From: Erwinia sp. E_sp_B01_1
Lineage (GTDB): Bacteria; Pseudomonadota; Gammaproteobacteria; Enterobacterales; Enterobacteriaceae
DNA length: 64,000 bases
Reading direction: 5' to 3'
Assembly (NCBI RefSeq): GCF_036865545.1
Contig: NZ_CP142208.1
Coordinates: 2,790,001-2,854,000 of the forward strand
The notes under the pieces were generated by a model that saw only the letters and a program-made list of their open reading frames with translations, had not been told where the DNA came from and searched no databases. The stretch's first letter is position 1, and each line of letters begins with the position of its first letter. Below are positions 57,062 to 64,000 of the stretch, in pieces. The position numbers were made by a program, and so were the translations under genes.

Positions 57062-58018
57062 TTAACGCAGCAGGGACAACATTGCCTGTGGCACCTGGTT
57101 GGCCTGGGCCAGAACAGATGTACCCGCCTGCTGCAGGATCTGCGCGCGGGACATGTTGGACACTTCCGTCGCGTAGTCAGAATCCTGAATACGGCTGCGG
57201 GCCGCGGACAGGTTGTTGGTGGTGTTGTTCAGGTTAGTAATGGTGGACTCAAAGCGGTTCTGAGAAGCACCCAGAGTACTACGCTGGTTATCAACAGATT
57301 TAATTGCCGCATCAATGTCTGCCAGAGCATCAGTAGCGGTAGGAGCCGTGGTGCCAGTGAAGCTGCCGTGCAGAACGTCAAAACCGATAGCATCAACGCT
57401 ACGATCGTTGCCGTTAACCTGCGCCATACCTGAAGCCGCTACGGTGTTGGTATAGGCGCCGCTGGCGTCCGGGGCAGAAGTCGTTTTGTCGGCATTTGCC
57501 GCCGCCAGGTTCCAGCCTGCTGCACCATCAATGGCGATTGAAATTTTCTCACCATCTTTAGAGCCTACCTGGAAGTCATAGCTGGTGCTGTCAGAAGAGG
57601 TGTTGTTCAGCACTTTAATGCCGTTGAAATCGGTCTGGCGGGTCACACGGTCAATTTCAGACAGGCGCTGGTTAACTTCAGACTGGATGGAGTCGATGTC
57701 TGATGCTGAGTTAGAGCTGTTCTGCGCCTGAACGGTCAGGTCACGTACGCGCTGTAAGTTGTTGTTGATCTCGGACAGCGCGCCTTCAGCGGTCTGTGCC
57801 AGAGAGATACCGTCGTTGGCGTTACGTGCAGCAACGGTCAGGCCGTTGATGTTAGACGTAAAGCGGTTAGCAATCGCCTGGCCCGCTGCATCGTCTTTTG
57901 CGCTGTTGATACGCAGACCTGAAGAGAGACGCTCAATGGCGGTGCCCAGAGAAGACTGAGACTTGTTCAGGTTGTTCTGCGTAGTCAGTGATAATGTGTT
58001 TGAGTTGATAACGGCCAT
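57062..58018 (-). CDS. fliC: Flagellin 6 of 6 (nearest fliD)
   Basis: A 318-residue flagellin at the position of the single fliC of E. coli, divergent from fliD. The central segment has a DKTTSAPDASGAYTN stretch not seen in the others. The N-terminal coding DNA (roughly codons 20-90) is almost identical to that of copies 2 and 3. It may be the ancestral copy by position, though that is inference. Confidence 0.96.
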   Translation of the reverse strand: MAVINSNTLSLTTQNNLNKSQSSLGTAIERLSSGLRINSAKDDAAGQAIANRFTSNINGLTVAARNANDGISLAQTAEGALSEINNNLQRVRDLTVQAQNSSNSASDIDSIQSEVNQRLSEIDRVTRQTDFNGIKVLNNTSSDSTSYDFQVGSKDGEKISIAIDGAAGWNLAAANADKTTSAPDASGAYTNTVAASGMAQVNGNDRSVDAIGFDVLHGSFTGTTAPTATDALADIDAAIKSVDNQRSTLGASQNRFESTITNLNNTTNNLSAARSRIQDSDYATEVSNMSRAQILQQAGTSVLAQANQVPQAMLSLLR

Positions 58019-58082
58019 GATCGAATCCTTTTAGGTGAAGTTAGCATCAGGTTAGTGGCCAGAGCCATTCACCGTAACCCTG

Positions 58083-58109
58083 TTATCGCCTCCCCCATTA
58101 AAACCTTTA
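58083..58109 (-). promoter_or_regulatory. Sigma-28 promoter of flagellin 6
   Basis: Minus strand TAAAGGTT, 11-base spacer, GGCGATAA: two mismatches to consensus. Confidence 0.88.
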
Positions 58110-58170
58110 ACGTTTCATTTAAAATTTACACACGAATGTAATGATTCAGATAAATCTCCCTAAACGAAGA

Positions 58171-58186
58171 AGTAAGCCTGCTTACT
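58171..58186. other. Perfect short palindrome between fliC and fliD
   Basis: AGTAAGC and GCTTACT pair around CT, and a run of T follows about 15 bases later on the plus strand. It may be a terminator remnant or an operator; nothing decides. Confidence 0.4.
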
Positions 58187-58222
58187 GCTTCTGTTTAGCA
58201 GATTGTTTTTTTTTAAAGCCCC

Positions 58223-58249
58223 TAATATTTATTGCGTCGCTGCCGATAC
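58223..58249 (+). promoter_or_regulatory. Sigma-28-type promoter of fliDST
   Basis: TAATATTT, an 11-base spacer and GCCGATAC: seven of eight in the -10 and a partial -35, at the exact FliA spacing, about 40 bases before fliD. Confidence 0.75.
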
Positions 58250-58287
58250 CACCACCAGTGATTATCAAATGAACAAAGGATGACAAC

Positions 58288-59697
58288 ATGGCAAGCGTAA
58301 GCTCACTTGGTGCAGGAACCAGCCTCGATCTTAACTCCCTGTATGACAGTTTACAGACAGCGGAAGAGACTCGCCTGACACCTATTACCACTCAGCAATC
58401 ATCCTACAAGGCTAAATTAACGGCTTGGGGCGTGGTTCAGACTGCGTTGGCAAAAGTTCAGACCGCAGCGGCTGCGCTGAAAAACACTTCAGCGATTGCC
58501 AGCACTCAGGTGACCAGCACCAATACCGCTTTCAGCGCCAAGCTTGCCACTACTGCGAGCGCGGGAAGCTATACCGTGGAAGTCTCTCAGCTGGCTAAAG
58601 CCCAGTCTTTGCTCTCTAAGTCGGCCACCAGCAGCACCGCCGATTTAGGTGATTCAAGCCAGAGTTCACGTACTATTACTATTTCTCAGGCAGGTCAGAC
58701 TGACCCGATGGAAGTCACGCTTTCCAGCGACCAGACCAGCCTGTCAGATATCCGCGATGCCATTAATAAGAAACAGGGCAGCGTCACCGCCAGTATCATC
58801 AAAGCGGATGACAACTCTTATTATCTGTCACTGACTTCACGTGATACCGGCACCACCAATGCGATGACCGTCAGCACTACCGACAGCACCCTGGCTGGTT
58901 ACATCAGCTATGACGGTGACGCCGCCAATACCACCACCAATGGTATGACGCAGAAAGTGGCAGCGGCCGATGCCAAGCTGAACATCAATGGCGTGGACAT
59001 TACCCGTAGCAGCAACACCGTGACCGATGCGCCGGAAGGCGTGACGCTGAACCTGACCGCGACTAACGTCGGCAAGGCAGAAACACTGACGGTGGCTAAA
59101 GATAACTCGCCTATGACCACGGCGGTTCAGGCTTTTGTTGATGCCTATAACTCGCTGCAAACCACCATCGCTTCGCAGACTAAATATACTTCTGTTGATC
59201 AGGGTAGTGATACACAGAGCACCAGCAACGGCGATCTGCTGGGCGATGGCTCGCTGCGTAACATCCAGACGCGTCTGCGCTCGATGATCTCTACTTCGCA
59301 GACCGGCGGCGACTACTCCCTGCTGTCACAGATTGGTATTACCCAGGATCTCAACGGCAAGCTGACCGTCGACAGTACCAAACTGAATAAAGCCCTGGAT
59401 GAAAAACCTTCCAGCGTGGTCGATTTCCTGTCCGGCGACGGCAAAACCACCGGTTTTGGCACGCAGACCAGTAATCTTCTGGATCAGATGCTGGCCAGCG
59501 ATGGCACCGTACAGAATGCGGAAGACGGCATCAACTCTACCCTGAAGCAGTTGACCGAGCGGTCAGATGCCATTACGGCAAGCATTACAGCAACGATGGC
59601 ACGTTATAAAACTCAGTTCACCAGCCTGAGTTCACTGGTGTCATCGCTGAACAATACAGCGGCCTATCTGACGCAGCAATTTGGTACGTCAAGTTAA
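58288..59697 (+). CDS. fliD: Flagellar filament cap protein FliD (HAP2)
   Basis: A 469-residue secreted protein that caps the growing filament and helps fold incoming flagellin. The N-terminal motif MASVSSLGAGTSLDLN and the C-terminal coiled segment (ATMARYKTQFTSL, YLTQQFG) match E. coli FliD (468). Its central domain is Thr/Ser-rich. It is first of the fliD-fliS-fliT operon and divergent from the flagellin array. One cap must serve six flagellins. Confidence 0.96.
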   Translation: MASVSSLGAGTSLDLNSLYDSLQTAEETRLTPITTQQSSYKAKLTAWGVVQTALAKVQTAAAALKNTSAIASTQVTSTNTAFSAKLATTASAGSYTVEVSQLAKAQSLLSKSATSSTADLGDSSQSSRTITISQAGQTDPMEVTLSSDQTSLSDIRDAINKKQGSVTASIIKADDNSYYLSLTSRDTGTTNAMTVSTTDSTLAGYISYDGDAANTTTNGMTQKVAAADAKLNINGVDITRSSNTVTDAPEGVTLNLTATNVGKAETLTVAKDNSPMTTAVQAFVDAYNSLQTTIASQTKYTSVDQGSDTQSTSNGDLLGDGSLRNIQTRLRSMISTSQTGGDYSLLSQIGITQDLNGKLTVDSTKLNKALDEKPSSVVDFLSGDGKTTGFGTQTSNLLDQMLASDGTVQNAEDGINSTLKQLTERSDAITASITATMARYKTQFTSLSSLVSSLNNTAAYLTQQFGTSS

Positions 59698-59713
59698 TCC
59701 AGAGAGGAATAAA

Positions 59714-60124
59714 ATGTACGCTAAATCGGGAATCCAGGCCTACGCACAGGTCAGTGTTGAAAGTGCGGTATTGAGCGCCAGCCCGCATCAGTTAGTGGTG
59801 CTGCTCTTTGACGGTGCGCTGAGCGCGATTAAAAAAGCCAGCATCCTGACTGAACAGGGAGATATTCCCGGTAAAGGTCAGGCGATTACTAAAGCCATCA
59901 ATATTATTGCCAATGGCCTGCGTACCGGCCTCGATCACGAGGCAGGCGGTGCTATTGCAGCAAATCTTGATGATTTATATGAATATATGACGCGTCGCCT
60001 GTTGCAGGCCAATCTACATAACGATCTGGCGGCCCTGGCAGAAGTGGAATCACTGATGGTGAATATCGCGGACGCCTGGAAAGAAATCGGCCCTAATGCC
60101 CAACCTGCGCAGGATACCTTCTGA
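59714..60124 (+). CDS. fliS: Flagellin export chaperone FliS
   Basis: A 136-residue helical chaperone that binds the C-terminus of flagellin to prevent premature polymerisation. The MYAKSGIQAYAQVSVESAV start, LLFDGALSAI and the RRLLQANLHND segment match E. coli FliS, and the length is the same. ATG 59714 follows GAGGAAT; the longer frame overlapping fliD is not needed. All six flagellins share the same C-terminus, so a single FliS could serve them all. Confidence 0.96.
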   Translation: MYAKSGIQAYAQVSVESAVLSASPHQLVVLLFDGALSAIKKASILTEQGDIPGKGQAITKAINIIANGLRTGLDHEAGGAIAANLDDLYEYMTRRLLQANLHNDLAALAEVESLMVNIADAWKEIGPNAQPAQDTF

Positions 60125-60484
60125 ATGAGTGGTAACGTTGAGACTTTGGTTAGCTACCAGCAGCTACTGAAAATGAGTCAGTCCATGCTCGCTCTGGCCT
60201 CTGAGGGCAAGTGGGACGATCTGATTGATTGTGAAATGCGTTATCTTCAGACCGTAGAACGGGTGACCACCAGTCTGCCAGCCTCATCGTTGCCAGTTGG
60301 CTTGCAAAGCCAGATTCGCGTGGCAATTAAAGAGATCCTCGAAAACGAAAATCAGGTCAAGACGTTACTCAATGGCCGTATGGGCGAGTTACGTAATCTG
60401 GTCGACAGCAGCTCTAACCAGCGCAACATCAGCAGCACTTACGGCAAGATGTCATCTAACATTCTGTTCCCCAATAAGATTTAG
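60125..60484 (+). CDS. fliT: Flagellar chaperone FliT
   Basis: A 119-residue helical protein that in related bacteria binds FliD for export and modulates FlhDC activity. Its ATG follows the fliS stop directly (TGA ATG), indicating coupling. It matches FliT in length and helical pattern but is less conserved than FliS. Confidence 0.92.
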   Translation: MSGNVETLVSYQQLLKMSQSMLALASEGKWDDLIDCEMRYLQTVERVTTSLPASSLPVGLQSQIRVAIKEILENENQVKTLLNGRMGELRNLVDSSSNQRNISSTYGKMSSNILFPNKI

Positions 60485-60512
60485 GATTCTGCCGCTTCGT
60501 TTTCTCTCCCTA

Positions 60513-60552
60513 CGGGTCAGCCGGTAAAAATATTTACTGCTGACCCGCGCTT
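60513..60552 (+). terminator. Terminator of the fliDST operon
   Basis: CGGGTCAGC and GCTGACCCG form a 9-bp stem with further AT pairing inside, followed by CGCTTTTC. It lies between fliT and amyA. Confidence 0.8.
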
Positions 60553-60610
60553 TTCTTCCTCCCTCCTCCATACTTCATTCTCCCCGCTGATAAAAATCCG
60601 GAGCATGGAC

Positions 60611-62092
60611 ATGCCTAATTCCACCCTGTTGCAATTCTTTCACTGGTACTATCCCGACGGCGGCAAATTGTGGCCTGAAGCGGCCGAACGTGCGGAGAAG
60701 TTAGCCGAAATGGGCATTACCGATGTCTGGCTGCCTCCCGCTTATAAAGGAGAATCCGGCGGCTATTCAGTGGGCTATGACAGCTACGACCTTTTCGACC
60801 TGGGCGAATTCGAACAAAAAGGCACGCGCGCGACCAAATATGGTGATAAAGAGCAGCTCAAAGCCGCAGTGGAAGCGCTGAGATCCCATAAATTGGGGGT
60901 GATTATGGATGTAGTGCTTAACCACAAAATGGGGGCTGATGAAAAGGAAAAGGTGCAGGTTAACCGGGTGAATCCGGACAACCGCGAAGAGATCGAACCT
61001 GAGGCTTTTGAAGCTGAAGCATGGACAAAATTTACCTTCCCTGCCCGCGCAGGAAAGCATTCAAAATTTGTCTGGGACTACAAATGCTTCAGTGGTGTCG
61101 ACCACATCGAAAATCCCGATGAAAACGGCGTCTTTAAAATCGTCAACGATTACACCGGCGAGGGCTGGAACGATCAGGTAGACGATGAGCTGGGCAACTT
61201 CGATTATCTGATGGGCGCCAACATCGATTTCCGCAACCATGCCGTCACCGAGGAGCTGAAGTACTGGGCACGCTGGATGATGACCGAGCTTCCCTGTACC
61301 GGTTTCCGTCTGGATGCCGTGAAGCACATCCCCGCCTGGTTCTATAAAGAGTGGATAGAGCATATTCAGGAAGTGGCTGATGAGCCGCTGTTTATCGTGG
61401 CGGAATACTGGTCCCATGAGGTGGACAAGTTGCAGCAGTATATTCATCAGGTAGAGGGCAAAACCATGCTGTTTGATGCCCCGTTACAGATGAATTTTCA
61501 CCTTGCCTCACGCGAAGGTGCTGAATATGACCTCACTCAAATCTTCAGCAATACCCTGGTCGAAAGTGACCACTGGCATGCGGTGACCATAGTGGCTAAC
61601 CATGATACTCAACCGCTGCAATCGCTTGAAGCGCCGGTGGAATCCTGGTTCAAACCTCTGGCCTACGCTTTGATTCTGCTGCGTGAACAGGGCGTGCCTG
61701 CGGTGTTTTATCCCGATCTGTTTGGTGCAACCTATCAGGATGAAGGGGGCGACGGCGAGGAGCACAAGATAGAAATGCCGGCGATCCCGGAGCTGGAAGC
61801 CCTGATCCGCGCCCGACAGCTTTACGCCCACGGGGTGCAGACTGAATGGTTCGATCATCCTAACTGTGTGGCTTTTGCCCGCAGCGGCACTGAAGAGCAG
61901 CCAGGTTGCGTGGTGATCCTCTCCAACGGCGAGGCAGGTGAAAAATCGCTGCCGTTGGGTGAAGAGCTGGCTGGCAAAACATGGCGTGATTATCTGGGGC
62001 ATCAGACGGAAAACGTTACCGCTGATGAGGAAGGCACTGCCGTGTTTCGTTGCAATGCGGGAAGCGTTAGCGTCTGGGTTCTGACTGAATAA
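60611..62092 (+). CDS. amyA: Cytoplasmic alpha-amylase
   Basis: A 493-residue GH13 alpha-amylase without a signal peptide, hydrolysing maltodextrins in the cytosol. The catalytic residues are in the usual segments: Asp in GFRLDAVKH, Glu in IVAEYW and Asp in VANHDTQ. It matches E. coli AmyA, which also follows fliT. ATG 60611 is 7 bases after GGAG and gives the family N-terminus; ATG 60605 is only 1 base from the Shine-Dalgarno. Confidence 0.95.
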   Translation: MPNSTLLQFFHWYYPDGGKLWPEAAERAEKLAEMGITDVWLPPAYKGESGGYSVGYDSYDLFDLGEFEQKGTRATKYGDKEQLKAAVEALRSHKLGVIMDVVLNHKMGADEKEKVQVNRVNPDNREEIEPEAFEAEAWTKFTFPARAGKHSKFVWDYKCFSGVDHIENPDENGVFKIVNDYTGEGWNDQVDDELGNFDYLMGANIDFRNHAVTEELKYWARWMMTELPCTGFRLDAVKHIPAWFYKEWIEHIQEVADEPLFIVAEYWSHEVDKLQQYIHQVEGKTMLFDAPLQMNFHLASREGAEYDLTQIFSNTLVESDHWHAVTIVANHDTQPLQSLEAPVESWFKPLAYALILLREQGVPAVFYPDLFGATYQDEGGDGEEHKIEMPAIPELEALIRARQLYAHGVQTEWFDHPNCVAFARSGTEEQPGCVVILSNGEAGEKSLPLGEELAGKTWRDYLGHQTENVTADEEGTAVFRCNAGSVSVWVLTE

Positions 62093-62098
62093 GGGTGC

Positions 62099-62121
62099 AG
62101 CCCCGCCGAGCTGGCGGGGCT
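62099..62121. terminator. Terminator between amyA and the acyltransferase gene
   Basis: AGCCCCGCC and GGCGGGGCT form a 9-bp stem with a 5-base loop between the two convergent stops. No clear T run follows, so efficiency is uncertain. Confidence 0.65.
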
Positions 62122-62131
62122 GACAATCTGG

Positions 62132-63151
62132 TCAATAGGGCAACTGACGGCCAGAAAGCACCGGCTTATTCAACATCAGATTATAAATGCGGGTTAACAG
62201 CACGCTGGATAGCCAGGTTACCGCAAGCAGCAACAGGAAAATCAATCCCGGAGAAGAGGGCGAGTAGATCCACTGCTGGAAGTAGTCATAACAAAAGAAG
62301 GCGTGCGTCAGCCAGATAAAGGCCGAGTGGCGCCCCACTTCACTCAGGCCAGCCCGTACAAAACCGGGTATGAAACGGTATGCCCCCACCAGCAGAAAAA
62401 TCAGAACAGGCGTGACCAGACACAGCCCGATATTCATATACCCTCTCTCCATCAGCAGGATACAGGCCAGCGGTGCGGCAACCAGCGCCCCCAAAATGAC
62501 CGGAATACGCAGCCGCGAAACCGTCAGCCAGTGAGCCCGCCGGTTTCGCGCAAATACCAGGCCACAAACAAAGGGAAACAGCCAGATGCCATACCAGAGG
62601 CTATGCTGCCAAACCCCAAAATTCACCTGCTGATCCAGCAAAGTGCAGCCTGTCATCAGTGCGGCCGATAAGAATATCAGGGTAAAGTTATTCAGTTTGT
62701 ATAAAACCGGCAGGCTGAAGACAAAGGCGACATACAGGATCAGAAACCACCACTCCGTGTTATAGGTGGTGTTCAATCCGCTGAGGTTTTGCAGCAGCAA
62801 TGAGACCGAGAGATCATAACGACCGTCCTGGTTAAACAACAGTGCGCCTGCGGGAATAAAAAGCACAAAAACCAGCCAGAACTGATAGTAAAAAGCCACG
62901 ACTTTTTTCATCAGCCCATCAACATCTCTGGCCCTGCCCACCCCGAAGCCATAGCCCGACAGGAATAAAAACATCGGCAGGCAGATCTGTCCAAAGCCAG
63001 CCAGTAACTCCTCGATATGCGTCTGATAAGCGAAATGTGACAGCGTTACTGTGGGATCCATTCTTTCCGGATAAAAGAACAGTTGGTGATAAAGCATAAA
63101 CAGGATCGCCACGCCCTTGATAAAAGTGCTGTGTTGCTTCTGGATTTGCAT
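62132..63151 (-). CDS. Acyltransferase family 3 membrane protein
   Basis: A 339-residue inner-membrane protein with about ten membrane segments and the family segments FIKGVAILFMLYHQLF (His in helix 1) and PMFLFLSGYGFGVG. It is distinct from the acyltransferase at 30607. ATG 63151 follows GGAG by 8 bases; the frame extends to 63205. It may acetylate a surface glycan. Its closeness to flagellar genes makes a role in flagellar or O-antigen acylation possible, without direct support. Confidence 0.8.
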   Translation of the reverse strand: MQIQKQHSTFIKGVAILFMLYHQLFFYPERMDPTVTLSHFAYQTHIEELLAGFGQICLPMFLFLSGYGFGVGRARDVDGLMKKVVAFYYQFWLVFVLFIPAGALLFNQDGRYDLSVSLLLQNLSGLNTTYNTEWWFLILYVAFVFSLPVLYKLNNFTLIFLSAALMTGCTLLDQQVNFGVWQHSLWYGIWLFPFVCGLVFARNRRAHWLTVSRLRIPVILGALVAAPLACILLMERGYMNIGLCLVTPVLIFLLVGAYRFIPGFVRAGLSEVGRHSAFIWLTHAFFCYDYFQQWIYSPSSPGLIFLLLLAVTWLSSVLLTRIYNLMLNKPVLSGRQLPY

Positions 63152-63488
63152 AGAGAATCTCCGCCCGAAAAGCAGACTATAATCCAGCAAAAATTGGGGC
63201 AGCAACGATTTATGGCGGGGAAGAGTCTATTTAGGATTAGATCCCAAGTGGTTGATCCAGCGGGAAATCAATCAGGAAAATCCTGGCCGGGAAACGCCCG
63301 GCGGTACCGGGCCTTTAATGCGGACTTACCAGGAATAATCACTGAGATTATGCCGGATACTCTGGTTATGACTGGCCTGGCAGGCCAGTGAGCGTTAAGT
63401 CACACTATTACCGACGCCGGTACTGAAAAACCCACCGGCCCCTTTTTAAGCCAGGGTCCGGACGGGCAGCATCCGGCATTCAGAGTGT
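63152..63488. other. Intergenic region, nothing recognised
   Basis: About 340 bases between the acyltransferase start and the yedD stop. It contains small palindromes (CTGGCC/GGCCAG near 63374-63388) but no convincing gene. The acyltransferase promoter and the yedD terminator presumably lie here. Confidence 0.4.
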
Positions 63489-64000
63489 TTACTGTGAAGA
63501 AGCGTTGTCGCCGGTGGCGTCAGTTCCGCTGATATCAGAAGAGGAAATGCTTCCCGTAGCGGAAGTGGCCGGACCCTTGTTCTCCGTAGCGGAAGAGCTT
63601 TGAGCGGCGTCAGCTTCAGCTTTGTTGAAGCCCGTAGCGGCAGAAGTAGCAGCAGCAGAGGCTCCCGACTTACTGGCGGCGGCTGCACGCTGTTTATCCA
63701 GCGCCTGCTGGCATTCAGCAGTAGGCTGTTGCACTTTTTGTAATACCAGCTTGTCGTAATGCAGCTGCATGCCTTCCAGTTCCAGCGGCATAACGCGGAC
63801 CCGGTTATTAACGTTGACCCAGTCGCCGTCGAACAGAGTGACTTTACCCGGCTTGGCGATCACCCGCTGCCACTGACGGCAATCCAGCGTGTCACCTTCA
63901 GCGGTAACGATCAGGCTGGCCATCGCGTCCTTACTGACCAGACCTTTCTGCGGCCCCACAGATTGCCAGTTTCCCACCAGATTTGCCGGAGGCGGTGTTT
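63489..64000 (-). CDS. yedD: YedD-like lipoprotein, N-terminus outside the window, with an Ala/Ser-rich tail
   Basis: The frame stays open to the window edge, so the signal peptide and lipobox are missing. The visible part aligns with E. coli YedD from NWQSVGPQKGLVS through GDTLDCRQWQRVI to PTAECQQALDK. After that comes a low-complexity extension of about 70 residues rich in Ala, Ser, Thr and Gly that E. coli YedD does not have. Function is unknown. The amyA-yedD neighbourhood is as in E. coli apart from the inserted acyltransferase gene. Confidence 0.88.
   Translation of the reverse strand, partial: TPPPANLVGNWQSVGPQKGLVSKDAMASLIVTAEGDTLDCRQWQRVIAKPGKVTLFDGDWVNVNNRVRVMPLELEGMQLHYDKLVLQKVQQPTAECQQALDKQRAAAASKSGASAAATSAATGFNKAEADAAQSSSATENKGPATSATGSISSSDISGTDATGDNASSQ

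Noticed and set aside
51758..57959. Repeated plus-strand frames of about 66 residues inside each flagellin gene
   Set aside because: They are antisense shadows of the conserved flagellin N-terminus; their similarity only reflects the similarity of the flagellin genes.

Overview
The window looks like chromosome of an enterobacterium, most likely an Erwinia/Pantoea relative (Erwiniaceae). Nearly every housekeeping protein reads as a close homologue of its E. coli counterpart (HemB, YcdY, YcdX, GhrA, PhoA, PhoH, EfeUOB, PutPA, TcyJLN, DcyD, FliZ, FliA, FliDST, AmyA, YedD). Gene order combines two blocks that lie apart in E. coli: the put/efe/phoH/ghrA block and the fliAZ/fliC/fliDST/amyA block. 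No complete insertion sequence, prophage, integrase or CRISPR array was seen.

Layout. 1-6700: 5' part of hemB, a CPA1-type cation/proton antiporter, an orphan polysaccharide flippase and a CHASE4-GGDEF-EAL c-di-GMP protein. 6700-15720: exaC-type aldehyde dehydrogenase, a class I glutamine amidotransferase, an EamA transporter with a CaiB-type CoA-transferase, the ghrA-ycdX-ycdY operon and a POT-like transporter. 15880-19000: two identical tRNA-Ser(GGA) genes, each with its own promoter and each followed by about 178-bp repeats that end in a copy of the tRNA 3' end; phoA lies between them. 19000-30600: a small lipoprotein, phoH, efeUOB behind a Fur box, and the divergent putP/putA pair with PutA operators. 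putA carries an apparent -1 frameshift at an A AAG GGG heptamer. 30600-37130: an acyltransferase, the cystine uptake genes tcyJLN with dcyD, then fliZ and fliA.

37200-51180: a flagellin-modification island between fliA and the flagellin genes. It holds an HNH-like protein, rfbD-rfbA-rfbC (dTDP-rhamnose; rfbB absent), an ATP-grasp ligase, a methyltransferase, a VioA-like sugar aminotransferase and two very large multidomain glycosyltransferases. 51347-58018: six consecutive flagellin genes, each with its own sigma-28 promoter and terminator. 58288-60484: fliD-fliS-fliT. The window closes with amyA, a second acyltransferase and the 3' part of yedD.

Taken together, the right half is a motility and flagellar-glycan locus: FliA transcribes six flagellins, FliS/FliD/FliT export and cap them, and the island probably builds and attaches a rhamnose/amino-sugar glycan. 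The parts most worth a second look are the tRNA-derived repeat arrays flanking phoA, the putA frameshift site, and the six-flagellin array with its modification island.
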